Under the pieces are notes generated by a model. The model was given only the letters and a program-made list of their open reading frames with translations, was not told the origin of the DNA and searched no databases. A DNA stretch of 64,000 bases. Origin: Methanomicrobiaceae archaeon (lineage in GTDB: Archaea; Halobacteriota; Methanomicrobia; Methanomicrobiales; Methanomicrobiaceae). This document shows, in pieces, positions 9,284 to 19,030 of this stretch; position 1 is the first letter of the stretch; every line of letters starts with the position of its first letter. A program made the position numbers and the translations under genes. The DNA lies in contig JAFGWE010000014.1 in NCBI GenBank assembly GCA_016937345.1, positions 1 through 64,000 of the forward strand. The letters are read 5' to 3'.

Positions 9284-9847
9284 TTATTCCTCTTTTTTTC
9301 CTTTGGATACCGCTACTTTTGCACACCTGATTATTTTGTCTTTCATGAGATAGCCGCGTGACACTTCATCAATGACAGTTCCTTCTTCATTATCAGAGGG
9401 AACATAGGCTATCGCTTCGTGCAGATTCGGATCAAATTGTTCTTTTAGCGATTCAATAGGAGATATGGAATGATGAGTGAGAATTTTAATGAGAATTTTG
9501 TGAATTTGTTCTACGCCCTCACGAAGGGAAGACTCATCTGAGTTTAAGGCACGTTCGATATTGTCAACAACCTCAAGAATCTCCAGTGCAAGATTCTCGA
9601 CAGCACGTTCTGCACGCTCTGCGGAATCTTTTGCACTTCTTTTCCTGAAATTATCGAAATCGGCTGCAAGACGAAGATACTTCTCATTAAGAGCAGCAAT
9701 TTCAGCCAAAAGTTCATCTTCACGTGTAACTGCTTTCTCTTCGGATGATTCCACACAGGAATCAGAAGGTTTTTTGTCTGCCCCCGCAGAAGATGTTTCA
9801 GTCATCTCCTCAGCAGGCATTTTTTTCTCAGCATTCTCTTCATTCAT
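9284..9847 (-). CDS. grpE: Nucleotide exchange factor GrpE
   Basis: Releases ADP from DnaK. The first 55 residues are acidic and low-complexity. They are followed by a long coiled coil with the family segment [17 protein letters not shown] (about 76-92) and a C-terminal beta head containing FDPNLHEAI and [17 protein letters not shown]. It has 187 residues. A GGAG box lies 8 bp before the ATG. It is the first gene of the chaperone operon, with a strong TATA-like promoter about 65 bp upstream. Confidence 0.97.
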   Translation of the reverse strand: MNEENAEKKMPAEEMTETSSAGADKKPSDSCVESSEEKAVTREDELLAEIAALNEKYLRLAADFDNFRKRSAKDSAERAERAVENLALEILEVVDNIERALNSDESSLREGVEQIHKILIKILTHHSISPIESLKEQFDPNLHEAIAYVPSDNEEGTVIDEVSRGYLMKDKIIRCAKVAVSKGKKEE

Positions 9848-9907
9848 TCCTCAATTCTCCAATAAACTGCTGTAATAACTAGTAATACCATACTATGTGG
9901 TCTGGAG

Positions 9908-9928
9908 TTCTATATATATCTTTTTGTC
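9908..9928 (-). promoter_or_regulatory. Probable grpE-dnaK-dnaJ promoter
   Basis: On the minus strand an A-rich BRE-like stretch (9921-9926) is followed by TATATATA (9911-9919), a canonical archaeal TATA box. It would place the transcript start near 9890, giving a leader of about 45 bases before grpE. A second weaker TATA-like run lies near 9943-9951. No bacterial CIRCE element (TTAGCACTC-N9-GAGTGCTAA) is present. Confidence 0.55.
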
Positions 9929-10387
9929 AATCTGTTTGCACTTCTATATAAATATTACCTACATCCGAGACAAAATTAATTTTTTTATAAGGGGATTAGG
10001 CGACAATATTCAAAAATAAGACAAAAACAGCCAGATTATATAAAAATATAATTTTTTGTTCATTTGCACAATCACGCATAAGCATAAAAAATACAGATAC
10101 TATTTCATAAAAATTCAGGACTGCACAATCAAAGAAGATGACATTTTTGCCCTTTTTAATAGCGCGGGATATCTGTACAAAGCTGCAGGTCAATCCCCCG
10201 GGTTTTCAGCCTTTTTCTAACAGACCACGTTTTTTTTAAAAAACATAACTGGCAATATCCTGAGCATTAAAAATAAAAAACAACCGTCTCCCTCATTTAA
10301 AAAACTGATGACATAAACACACATATCCCCATAAAGAATTTATCAGCGCCATTAGTTTATTCTGATTTTAGCACCAACAATACTGCA
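9929..10387. other. Divergent intergenic region between grpE and purH
   Basis: AT-rich spacer separating the minus-strand chaperone operon from plus-strand purH. Apart from the grpE promoter signals I see no convincing gene. A 65-codon minus-strand frame around 9996-10193 is Phe/Ile-rich and lacks a ribosome-binding site. No tRNA or long inverted repeat was found. Confidence 0.5.
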
Positions 10388-11875
10388 ATGAAACATGCAC
10401 TTCTATCGGTCTGGGATAAGACCGGCATCGTTGAACTTGCAGAGTGTCTCTCAAAAAACAACTATAAAATCCTGAGTTCCGGAGGCACTGCAAAGACTCT
10501 TCGTGAGGCAGGACTCAAGATTACCGAAGTATCAGAACATACAGGCGCACCCGAAATGATGGACGGACGCGTTAAAACTCTTCACCCGAAGATTCACGGC
10601 GGACTTCTGGGAAGAAGAGGTATTGACGATCAGGTAATGCGGGATAACAAAATCTCCGGAATAGACATACTTGTCGTAAACCTCTATCCGTTCGAGGAGA
10701 TGTCAGGCAAAAACCTGCCATTAAATGAACTCATAGAATTTGTCGATATAGGAGGGCCTGCAATGATTAGGGCGGCTGCCAAGAATTTCAAGGATGTTGC
10801 TGTCGTAATCGACCCGGCAGACTATGATATGCTTAAAAAATCAGTTGAAGAAGACAACATGACAGAAAAAGAAAGACTTTATCTTGCAAAAAAGGTCTTT
10901 GCACGCACTTCTTCATATGATGCAGCCATATCAAACTACCTCTTTGGTCTTGAATCGGAAACCCCCGAGATTTATACAGTACAGTTCAAAAACGGAAGGT
11001 CACTCCGCTATGGAGAGAATCCTCACCAGAAGGCAGCTGTTTATGGAGAGACAGGTATTGCAGGGCAGGTTCCGCTTCAGGGAAAGGCAATGTCCTATAA
11101 CAACTATCTGGATGTTGATGCGGCAGTAGGTCTTTTAAGGGAGTTTGATGAGACCGCAGCAGTTATTGTAAAGCACAACAACCCTTGCGGTGTATCACTT
11201 GGAGACAGCCTTCTTGAGGCATACACAAAGGCACGCGATGTTGATCCTGTCTCTGCGTACGGCGGAATTGTTGCACTCAACCGTGAGGTGGGAGCAGATG
11301 TTGCAAAAGAACTTGCATCAACATTTATTGAAGTGGTAATCGCCCCCTCATACACAGAAGAAGCGCTCTCTTTAATGAAGGTAAAAGAGAACATGCGTGT
11401 TCTGATTCTTCCAAAAGAAAATGAAACAGTATCTCTTCGCACAATAGACGGCGGAGCGCTTGTTCAGATTACTCCAAAAGACGTTACGGAAAACTGGGAG
11501 GTTGTATCTGAACGCGAACCGACAAAAGAGGAGATTGAAGGTATGAAACTTGCAATGAAGATCTGCAAACATACGAAAAGCAATGCAATAATTTTTGCAA
11601 AAGGAAAGTCAGCCCTTGCAATCGGCGCAGGCCAGATGAACAGGGTAAACTCAACCCAGATTGCAGTTATGAAGGCAAACTCCCCGCTTAAAGGATCTGT
11701 TGTTGCATCCGATGCCTTCCTTCCGTTTGCAGACACACTTGAGGTTGCAGCCCAAGCAGGTGCAACAGCACTTCTGCAGCCGGGCGGCTCTATCAGGGAT
11801 CAGGAAGTAATAGATGCTGCAAACAGGCTTAATGTCGCAATGGTCTTCACAGGTGTGAGATACTTCAGACATTAA
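10388..11875 (+). CDS. purH: Bifunctional AICAR formyltransferase / IMP cyclohydrolase
   Basis: Last two steps of de novo IMP synthesis. The N-terminal MGS-like cyclohydrolase domain (1-145) has SGGTAKTLREAG, TEVSEHTGAPEMMDGRVKTLHPKIHGG (in pieces around 45-72) and the INLYPF-like NLYPFEE. The transformylase domain (about 150-495) has SLRYGENPHQKAAVYG, the catalytic Lys-His in IVKHNNPCGV, and RTIDGGALVQ. It is full length for bacterial PurH (about 500). Many archaea use PurP and PurO instead, so a complete PurH suggests the bacterial-type route. It is a single gene on the plus strand. Confidence 0.97.
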   Translation: MKHALLSVWDKTGIVELAECLSKNNYKILSSGGTAKTLREAGLKITEVSEHTGAPEMMDGRVKTLHPKIHGGLLGRRGIDDQVMRDNKISGIDILVVNLYPFEEMSGKNLPLNELIEFVDIGGPAMIRAAAKNFKDVAVVIDPADYDMLKKSVEEDNMTEKERLYLAKKVFARTSSYDAAISNYLFGLESETPEIYTVQFKNGRSLRYGENPHQKAAVYGETGIAGQVPLQGKAMSYNNYLDVDAAVGLLREFDETAAVIVKHNNPCGVSLGDSLLEAYTKARDVDPVSAYGGIVALNREVGADVAKELASTFIEVVIAPSYTEEALSLMKVKENMRVLILPKENETVSLRTIDGGALVQITPKDVTENWEVVSEREPTKEEIEGMKLAMKICKHTKSNAIIFAKGKSALAIGAGQMNRVNSTQIAVMKANSPLKGSVVASDAFLPFADTLEVAAQAGATALLQPGGSIRDQEVIDAANRLNVAMVFTGVRYFRH

Positions 11876-11943
11876 ACTTTTTTTCACAGATTGCTGCTTA
11901 AAAATTGCAGATATTCATTAGTTGATAAAAATCGATCGTGTTA

Positions 11944-11970
11944 TATGTTAGCATGCTACACATTAACATG
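11944..11970. repeat. Short inverted repeat upstream of the symporter pair
   Basis: The arms ATGTTA (11946-11951) and TAACAT (11964-11969) face each other around a GCATGC-containing centre. They lie just upstream of the small membrane ORF and overlap the place where transcription would start from the TATA-like TTATATG near 11941-11947. The position fits an operator for a repressor, but the arms are only 6 bp. Confidence 0.3.
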
Positions 11971-11975
11971 ATAAT

Positions 11976-12083
11976 ATGTTTGGTCTGCCGACGATTACAG
12001 TCCTTAGCGTAGCGGCAGGGACTGGAATAATAATTCTTGCCCTTCTATTGTGGGGCTTAACATTCAAAGAGGTGAAAAGTTGA
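11976..12083 (+). CDS. Symporter small accessory protein (35 aa)
   Basis: A 35-residue protein with one predicted transmembrane helix (about residues 6-27: Val/Ala/Ile/Leu-rich with GTG and LLLWG) and a basic C-terminus, TFKEVKS. Its TGA stop (12081-12083) overlaps the TTG start of the symporter gene (12080-12082), and the symporter's ribosome-binding site AGAGGTGA (12068-12075) lies inside this frame, a layout for translational coupling. Small single-span proteins encoded directly before sodium:solute symporters are known in methanogens as accessory subunits. The assignment rests on size, topology and position rather than a conserved motif. Confidence 0.6.
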   Translation: MFGLPTITVLSVAAGTGIIILALLLWGLTFKEVKS

Positions 12084-13600
12084 ACTTTGATCCTTTTACA
12101 CTGATAGTTCTTATTGTCTACGCACTTGGCCTTATCCTCATTGGAAACTGGGCATCGAAAAAGATACATAACACCGAGGATTATATCCTTGCCGGAAGAT
12201 CACTTGGATTCTGGGTTTTTACCATTCTTATGGTCGCATCAGTATGCAGCGGAATGACACTTGTAGGTGTTTCCGGATTTGGCTTTGCATCGGGATGGCC
12301 GGGAATCTGGGAGCAGCTGGCAGTTCCTCTTGCAGCATCATTTGCGATAATAGTATTCGGTGTAAAACTGCATTATATAGGCAAAAAAGCAGGCTATATG
12401 ACTGTTGAAGACTATTTTGCAGAGAGGTTTGAGAGTCCGAGAGCTATTCGCGGAATAACAGCCCTTTCCGGAATTATTGTCTCACTGATTTATCTTGTAG
12501 GGCAGTATACTGCAATCAGTATTGTTCTTGTCTGGCTTTTTGAAATAGATCACAGAGTCGCACTCATTATTGCAGCGATCATAATTACGCTTTATACAGT
12601 TATCGGCGGTCTTTACGCTGTTTCATGGACGACACTGATACAGGGGGCCATTTTAATATTAGGTGTCTTTATTATGGCACCCCTTGTAATTTTCGCAGCA
12701 GGCGGACTAGAACACATAAACAATGTTCTTGCCGGAATTGACCCAAACATGGTTCAGCCTTTTTATCCGACAGCTTATGCCCCATATGCCTACTGCACTC
12801 CCGAATTTTTATTCTCCTTTGTTGTTATGCTGACAATAGGCCTTGCATGCGCACCGCACGTTGTAAACAATGTTTTAGCAGCAAAAGAGGCGAAGTTCTT
12901 CAAGTGGGCACCGCTCGTTGCATTTCTGATATACCTTATTGTAATGTTCCTCGTCAAGTTTGCAGGATTTGCAGTCAGGGCTCTTGTTGAGGAGGGCAAA
13001 CTTGTTCTTCCGTCAACTGTTAATGCACAGGATTTTGCTTTTATGTATGGTGTTGAATATGCCGTCCCAAACCTGCTGATATGGGCATTTTTTGCAGTAA
13101 TTGTTCTTGCGGCAGTAATGTCAACAACAGACAGACTTATGCTTACAATCGGAACAATGTTCTCATGGGATGTCTACAAAAACCTGATAAACCCCAATGC
13201 AACAGACAGGCAGGTACTCCGTTTAAGTCAGGTAAGCGTCGTTGTTGTAGCCATTGTCTCAATTCTTCTTGCACTGAACCCGCCGGCGATGCTTGCATTC
13301 CTGATATGGATGGGAATAGGCGTCATGCTCTCGACATTTGCAGTTCCTTTCATCGCAGGACTTTACTGGAGACGTGCAACCACACAGGGCGCAATTGCAG
13401 CAGTTTTAACAGGACTCATCGCATCAGGAGCATTTGGCTATTACCACCAGTATATTGCCAAGTTTCCGATGCACTTTTCGATATACTCTCTTGCATGCGC
13501 AATCATAGCAATGATTGTTGTAAGCCTTCTGACGCCGAAAAACTCAGAAGAAGTGCTTGATAAAACCTTAACCGGCTTTTACATACAGCCAAAAGAATAA
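12080..13600 (+). CDS. Sodium:solute symporter family protein
   Basis: Secondary transporter of the SSS family (LeuT-like fold), in the cytoplasmic membrane; substrate unknown (pantothenate/proline-like members have this layout). About 13 hydrophobic segments start from FTLIVLIVYALGLILIG. Family features include NTEDYILAGRSLGFW after helix 1, a GxY-V-G-L motif VIGGLYAVSWTT, and STTDRLMLTIGTMFSWDVYK. The frame is open to a GTG at 12050. The TTG at 12080 is preferred because AGAGGTGA sits 4 bp before it and because it overlaps the stop of the preceding small gene. From there it is 506 residues. Confidence 0.88.
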   Translation: MNFDPFTLIVLIVYALGLILIGNWASKKIHNTEDYILAGRSLGFWVFTILMVASVCSGMTLVGVSGFGFASGWPGIWEQLAVPLAASFAIIVFGVKLHYIGKKAGYMTVEDYFAERFESPRAIRGITALSGIIVSLIYLVGQYTAISIVLVWLFEIDHRVALIIAAIIITLYTVIGGLYAVSWTTLIQGAILILGVFIMAPLVIFAAGGLEHINNVLAGIDPNMVQPFYPTAYAPYAYCTPEFLFSFVVMLTIGLACAPHVVNNVLAAKEAKFFKWAPLVAFLIYLIVMFLVKFAGFAVRALVEEGKLVLPSTVNAQDFAFMYGVEYAVPNLLIWAFFAVIVLAAVMSTTDRLMLTIGTMFSWDVYKNLINPNATDRQVLRLSQVSVVVVAIVSILLALNPPAMLAFLIWMGIGVMLSTFAVPFIAGLYWRRATTQGAIAAVLTGLIASGAFGYYHQYIAKFPMHFSIYSLACAIIAMIVVSLLTPKNSEEVLDKTLTGFYIQPKE

Positions 13601-13632
13601 ATCTTTTTTTAATTTTTGTTAATTTGCCTGAT
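13601..13632 (+). terminator. T-rich terminator after the symporter
   Basis: Runs of T (13604-13612 and 13615-13620) directly after the symporter stop codon fit the oligo-T termination signals used by archaeal RNA polymerase. No stable hairpin is visible. Confidence 0.4.
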
Positions 13633-13723
13633 TTTTCACATATAATAAACCCGGCAAATATCTTTCACACCGCAGGGCTCTTTTTTATATACAATGCTCA
13701 TCTGAAACCATTAATGCCGGCAA

Positions 13724-14812
13724 ATGACATTGGATATAAAACAAAGGATAATACTCCATATCGACATGGACAGTTTCTTTGCATCTGTTGAAGTAAGAGA
13801 AGATGAAATGCTAAGAAATCTTCCTGTAATAATAGGAGCCGACCCTAAAGGCGGGATAGGAAGAGGAGTTGTAAGCACATGCTCTTATGAGGCGCGAAAA
13901 TATGGCATTCACTCCGCAATGCCGGTACAAATCGCATACAGACTATGCCCCGGTGCTGTATTTCTACCTGTCAATATGCCTCTTTACAAAGAGGTTTCAA
14001 AAAGCGTAATGAATATCATAAAAAAATATTCAGATAAATTTGAACAGGTCAGTATCGATGAAGGATACCTTGATCTGACACATCTCAGCAGTTTTGAAGC
14101 AGCAGAACAGGTTGCAAAAGAGATTAAAAAAGATATTTTTGATAGTGAGAAGATAACATGCTCAATTGGACTTGCACCCTCAAAAGTGGTATCAAAAATT
14201 GCATCTGATTTTAAAAAGCCCGACGGTCTCACTGTCGTCCGCCCCGGAAACATAAGCTCCTTTCTAAATCCGATGCCTGTTGGAAAAATACCGGGAGTAG
14301 GGAAGAGAACACAGGACATACTAAAAACAGCAGGAATAATAACTGTAAAAGATCTTCTTGAATATGATATCCAGGGTTTAATCTCCCTTATCGGAAGACA
14401 TGCCGCTGATTTGAAAATATATGCATCAGGAACTGACAAAAGGGAAGTTTTACAAAGAGGTTTTCAAAAATCAATAGGACGGGAGAGGACATACCAGACC
14501 GATACTCGGGACAGGGAAGCAATAATTGCGACTGTTGAGAAAATCTGTGATGAAATAAAAGAGAAAATAGCATCAAAAAAAATCCATTTCAAAACCATTA
14601 CCGTAAAAATAAGATATGCCGGCTTTATTACACATACTAAATCCGTTACACTCAGGCATTATACAGAGGATACTGAAAAATTGTTCAGTCTGGCAATAAA
14701 ACTGATAAACGAATATCCTGAGGATAAAACTCCGGTCAGGCTTGTGGGGGTATCAGTATCAAATTTTGAGTCCTCAAAAACCATCCAGAAAAAAATTTTT
14801 GATTTTACATGA
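13724..14812 (+). CDS. dinB: DNA polymerase IV (Y-family translesion polymerase)
   Basis: Error-prone polymerase that bypasses damaged template bases. The catalytic carboxylates are visible in HIDMDSFFASVE (about 12-23) and SIDEGYLDL (about 107-115). YEARKYGIHSAMP is the fingers steric-gate region. The helix-hairpin-helix of the thumb is in PGVGKRTQDILKTAGI (about 190-205), and the little-finger domain follows. 362 residues is normal. There is no C-terminal PCNA-box of obvious type; the end is KIFDF, which could serve as a weak PIP motif. It is a single gene. Confidence 0.95.
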   Translation: MTLDIKQRIILHIDMDSFFASVEVREDEMLRNLPVIIGADPKGGIGRGVVSTCSYEARKYGIHSAMPVQIAYRLCPGAVFLPVNMPLYKEVSKSVMNIIKKYSDKFEQVSIDEGYLDLTHLSSFEAAEQVAKEIKKDIFDSEKITCSIGLAPSKVVSKIASDFKKPDGLTVVRPGNISSFLNPMPVGKIPGVGKRTQDILKTAGIITVKDLLEYDIQGLISLIGRHAADLKIYASGTDKREVLQRGFQKSIGRERTYQTDTRDREAIIATVEKICDEIKEKIASKKIHFKTITVKIRYAGFITHTKSVTLRHYTEDTEKLFSLAIKLINEYPEDKTPVRLVGVSVSNFESSKTIQKKIFDFT

Positions 14813-14913
14813 AAGTTACTTCGTAATTTACATGAAACGATGCATAAAATATAATTTCATGAACGTTTTCAGGTTAAGTTAAAATAAAAATTCCAATAAT
14901 AATGATTAAAAAA

Positions 14914-16536
14914 TTAGCGGTTGTTTTTCCGTGCAGGTTCAAATGAAACCTCATTACCACGGATTGTTGCATTATTCATAACCCTGTGAACTTCTTCTGC
15001 ATATTTCTCGGGAACCTCAACAAATGAGAAGTCATTAAAGATGCTGATTGCGCCGATAAGGCTTCCCTGTATCTTTGCCTCTCCTGCAATTGCTCCGACA
15101 ATATCTCCCGGGCGAATACCCTTTGCCTTGCCGATATTAATGAAGAAACGAACCATTCCCGGCTCCCCGCCGGTGTTTGTGAAGTCTACAGAGGATTCAG
15201 ACGAACGTGAAGAGCCTGATGTTCCGGAGGATGCTTCCCTGTCATCTCCTTCCATATGAAGCTTCATTAAAGCTGCAGATACGTCGGTTAATGTGTAATC
15301 CTCATCCATGAGCCTCTCGATTGCAGAGATGTATGCCGTAAGATCGCTTTCTGTCATGACAGTTCTGATTTTGTCAAGGAATCTTTCTATACGGCAGTTC
15401 TCGACATCCTTTGTGCTTGGCGGAGATACACGTTTGATCTTGACACCTGCAAACCTCTGGATCATCCTTAACTTTTCAGTCTCTCTCGGACCGACGAAGG
15501 TATATGCCATTCCGGTCTTTCCTGCACGCCCGGTACGTCCTATTCTGTGAATATAGTATTCAACATCCTGAGGGACGTCATAGTTGTACACGGTATCAAT
15601 ATCATCAACATCAATTCCACGTGCAGCAACATCGGTTGCAATGAGAATGTCAATTGAGCCGCCTCTGAATTTATTCATAACGCGATCTCTGATCATCTGT
15701 TTCATATCACCATGAAGACCTTCTGCAAAATAGCCCCTGGAGCGGAGTGAAGAGGAGAGCTCATCAACCTTTCTCTTGGTATTGCAGAATATCATCGAAA
15801 GTCCGGGTCCGTTTAAATCAATCAAACGGCATAAAATTTCGAGTTTGTCCTTTTCACGTGCTTCGATATATGACTGTTCGATTAACGGAACAGTAAGTTC
15901 GGCATGATTTAATTTAAGGAATTCCGGATTGTTCTGGAACTGCTTTGATATCTTAAGGATAGGCTTGGGCATTGTTGCCGAGAAGAGAATTGTCTGGCGT
16001 TGCTTTGGTGCATAGGATAAAATCTCTTCAAGATCCTCCTTAAAGCCCATATCAAGCATCTGATCAGCCTCATCAAGGACAATTGTATCAACAGAAGAAA
16101 GGGAAAGAGTTCCTCTTTTAAGGTGATCCATAACCCTTCCGGGTGTTCCGACAACGATCTGCACACCGCGGTTTAAAACCGAGATCTGCCTTTCAATCGG
16201 CTGACCGCCATAAATTGGTAAAACCCTTATTTCTTCACGGTACTTGAGGAATCTGTTGAATTCCTCTGCTATCTGAATAGTAAGTTCTCTTGTAGGTGAA
16301 AGCACAATTGTCTGAACCTTCAGTTTTTCGGCATTTATCTTCTCGATAACAGGTATTGCAAAAGCTGCAGTCTTTCCAGTACCTGTCTGGGCCTGACCAG
16401 TAACATCCTTGCCCAGCATTATCAGTGGGATTGCAATCTGCTGTATTGGAGTGGGCTCTTCAAAACCCATATCTTCTATTGCTTTAAGTACTTCCTCGGA
16501 AATATTGAGTTCACTAAATTTCAAAAAAGAATTCAT
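14914..16536 (-). CDS. deaD: DEAD-box ATP-dependent RNA helicase DeaD
   Basis: Unwinds RNA duplexes during ribosome assembly and cold adaptation. Motifs in order are Q motif PTPIQQIAIP, Walker A AQTGTGKT, PTRELTIQ, GTPGRVMDHL, DEAD in VLDEADQML, SAT in LFSATMP, DVAARGIDV and HRIGRTGRAG. A helical linker (about 395-450) and Ser-rich stretch lead to a C-terminal DbpA/CsdA-type RNA-binding domain with VRFFINIGKAKGI and GDIVGAIAGEA. The ATG at 16536 is chosen because the upstream extension to 16602 is unlike the family. It gives 540 residues. A long leader is likely (separate entry). Confidence 0.95.
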   Translation of the reverse strand: MNSFLKFSELNISEEVLKAIEDMGFEEPTPIQQIAIPLIMLGKDVTGQAQTGTGKTAAFAIPVIEKINAEKLKVQTIVLSPTRELTIQIAEEFNRFLKYREEIRVLPIYGGQPIERQISVLNRGVQIVVGTPGRVMDHLKRGTLSLSSVDTIVLDEADQMLDMGFKEDLEEILSYAPKQRQTILFSATMPKPILKISKQFQNNPEFLKLNHAELTVPLIEQSYIEAREKDKLEILCRLIDLNGPGLSMIFCNTKRKVDELSSSLRSRGYFAEGLHGDMKQMIRDRVMNKFRGGSIDILIATDVAARGIDVDDIDTVYNYDVPQDVEYYIHRIGRTGRAGKTGMAYTFVGPRETEKLRMIQRFAGVKIKRVSPPSTKDVENCRIERFLDKIRTVMTESDLTAYISAIERLMDEDYTLTDVSAALMKLHMEGDDREASSGTSGSSRSSESSVDFTNTGGEPGMVRFFINIGKAKGIRPGDIVGAIAGEAKIQGSLIGAISIFNDFSFVEVPEKYAEEVHRVMNNATIRGNEVSFEPARKNNR

Positions 16537-16630
16537 TCTGATTATTATATAGCGTTCAAGGTATTTTAGGTTTGGGTAAATACAAAAAACAGCAATAATC
16601 ACGCCCTAATCCATTAAAGTTTGAATAAAC

Positions 16631-16680
16631 GGAGCTTTTTAGCTCCAACCAAATAAAGAGAAAATGTCTATATATCCTAA
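16631..16680 (-). promoter_or_regulatory. deaD promoter and 5'-leader hairpin
   Basis: On the minus strand, GGATATATAGAC has its TATATA at 16669-16674, which would set transcription near 16647. This leaves a leader of about 110 bases before the deaD ATG. Immediately at that predicted start lies a perfect hairpin GGAGCT-AAAA-AGCTCC (16631-16646), so the mRNA would begin with a stable stem-loop. The same hairpin could instead help terminate pcm, whose coding region ends at 16824. Confidence 0.4.
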
Positions 16681-16823
16681 AGCAGAGCACAGTTTTTTCA
16701 AAAATAAAAACCCAGAATCCATTAATCTATAAACAAACCAATTTTAGAGCCAGGTTATTAAATATAAAAAAAATTCTAATTTCAAAAATTTAAAAAAATC
16801 ATATGCGCACCCTAAATGCGCAA

Positions 16824-17492
16824 TTAAAGAGTCCATCCTTTCTCACCAATAAGAGGTACAAACCTGACACCCCCGTGATATGTCACAACCGGATTTTTAT
16901 TTACAAGCTTTACTTTTACCAGCATCTGGGAGAACTGGTCACCAACAGGAACAACCAGCCTTCCTCCTTCTTTTAGTATTTTTATCAGATATTCAGGCAT
17001 AACAGGAGATGCCGCAGTAACTATCACAGCATCAAACAGACCACATTCTGTGGGTATATGTGTACCATCACCAAAATAGACCCTCACATTACTGATTCCG
17101 GCTTTTTTGAGATTCTCTTCTGAAAAACGGACAAGTTCCTCTACTCTTTCAAATGATATGACTTCAGAAGCAATTTGTGCAGCCACTGCCGCTTGGTATC
17201 CCGAGCCCGTTCCAATTTCAAGAACGCGATCACCGGATGAAAGCTCTAAAAGACAGGTCATCAGTCCAACAATGTACGGTTGTGATATTGTTGCGCCATT
17301 GCCAATAGGAAGCGGCCGGTCTTCATAGGCATATCGCCTCTCACCAGACGGCACAAATATATGCCTTGGCACATTCAACATGGCATCAAGAACCGCTTTG
17401 TCATTTATCCCACGGGATTCGATCTGTTCTTTTACCATCCGAATCCGCTTCCCGTAGTATTCAGGAGTATCATAATCCAAGGAGCCGGGCAT
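16824..17492 (-). CDS. pcm: Protein-L-isoaspartate O-methyltransferase
   Basis: Repairs age-damaged isoaspartyl residues by SAM-dependent methylation. The 222 residues contain VPRHIFVP, the substrate-side GNGATISQPYIVGLMT and motif I VLEIGTGSGYQAAVAA (about 95-110), followed by DGTHIP and EGGRLVVPVG. Length and motif order are typical. It lies about 90 bp downstream of enolase on the same strand. Confidence 0.96.
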   Translation of the reverse strand: MPGSLDYDTPEYYGKRIRMVKEQIESRGINDKAVLDAMLNVPRHIFVPSGERRYAYEDRPLPIGNGATISQPYIVGLMTCLLELSSGDRVLEIGTGSGYQAAVAAQIASEVISFERVEELVRFSEENLKKAGISNVRVYFGDGTHIPTECGLFDAVIVTAASPVMPEYLIKILKEGGRLVVPVGDQFSQMLVKVKLVNKNPVVTYHGGVRFVPLIGEKGWTL

Positions 17493-17583
17493 AATAAATG
17501 AACAGATGACGCCCGGAATATATTAAATATTCCCAGAATTCAGGGTTAAAATAACAAAAATAGTAATTTTAGAGAGGGGTTAA

Positions 17584-18900
<1,317 letters not shown>

Positions 18901-19030
18901 TTAATAAATATTCGCAAGTAAGAGGAAAAAGCCTTGCGACACAAAACCCGCATAAGCATTGCGGTTTGGAATGTGATAGTAAGAATATTTGACAACAGAC
19001 TTTTTGTAAATCATAAATCCAATTAATATT

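Noticed and set aside
9848-9960. CIRCE/HrcA heat-shock operator before grpE
   Set aside because: The required 9-bp inverted repeat is absent; archaeal TATA/BRE signals explain the promoter.
9996-10193. 65-codon minus-strand frame in the grpE-purH spacer
   Set aside because: Phe/Ile-rich low-complexity translation of AT-rich DNA, with no ribosome-binding site.
12050-12079. GTG at 12050 as symporter start
   Set aside because: It would overlap the small membrane gene by 34 bp and lacks a ribosome-binding site, while the TTG at 12080 has AGAGGTGA at the right distance.
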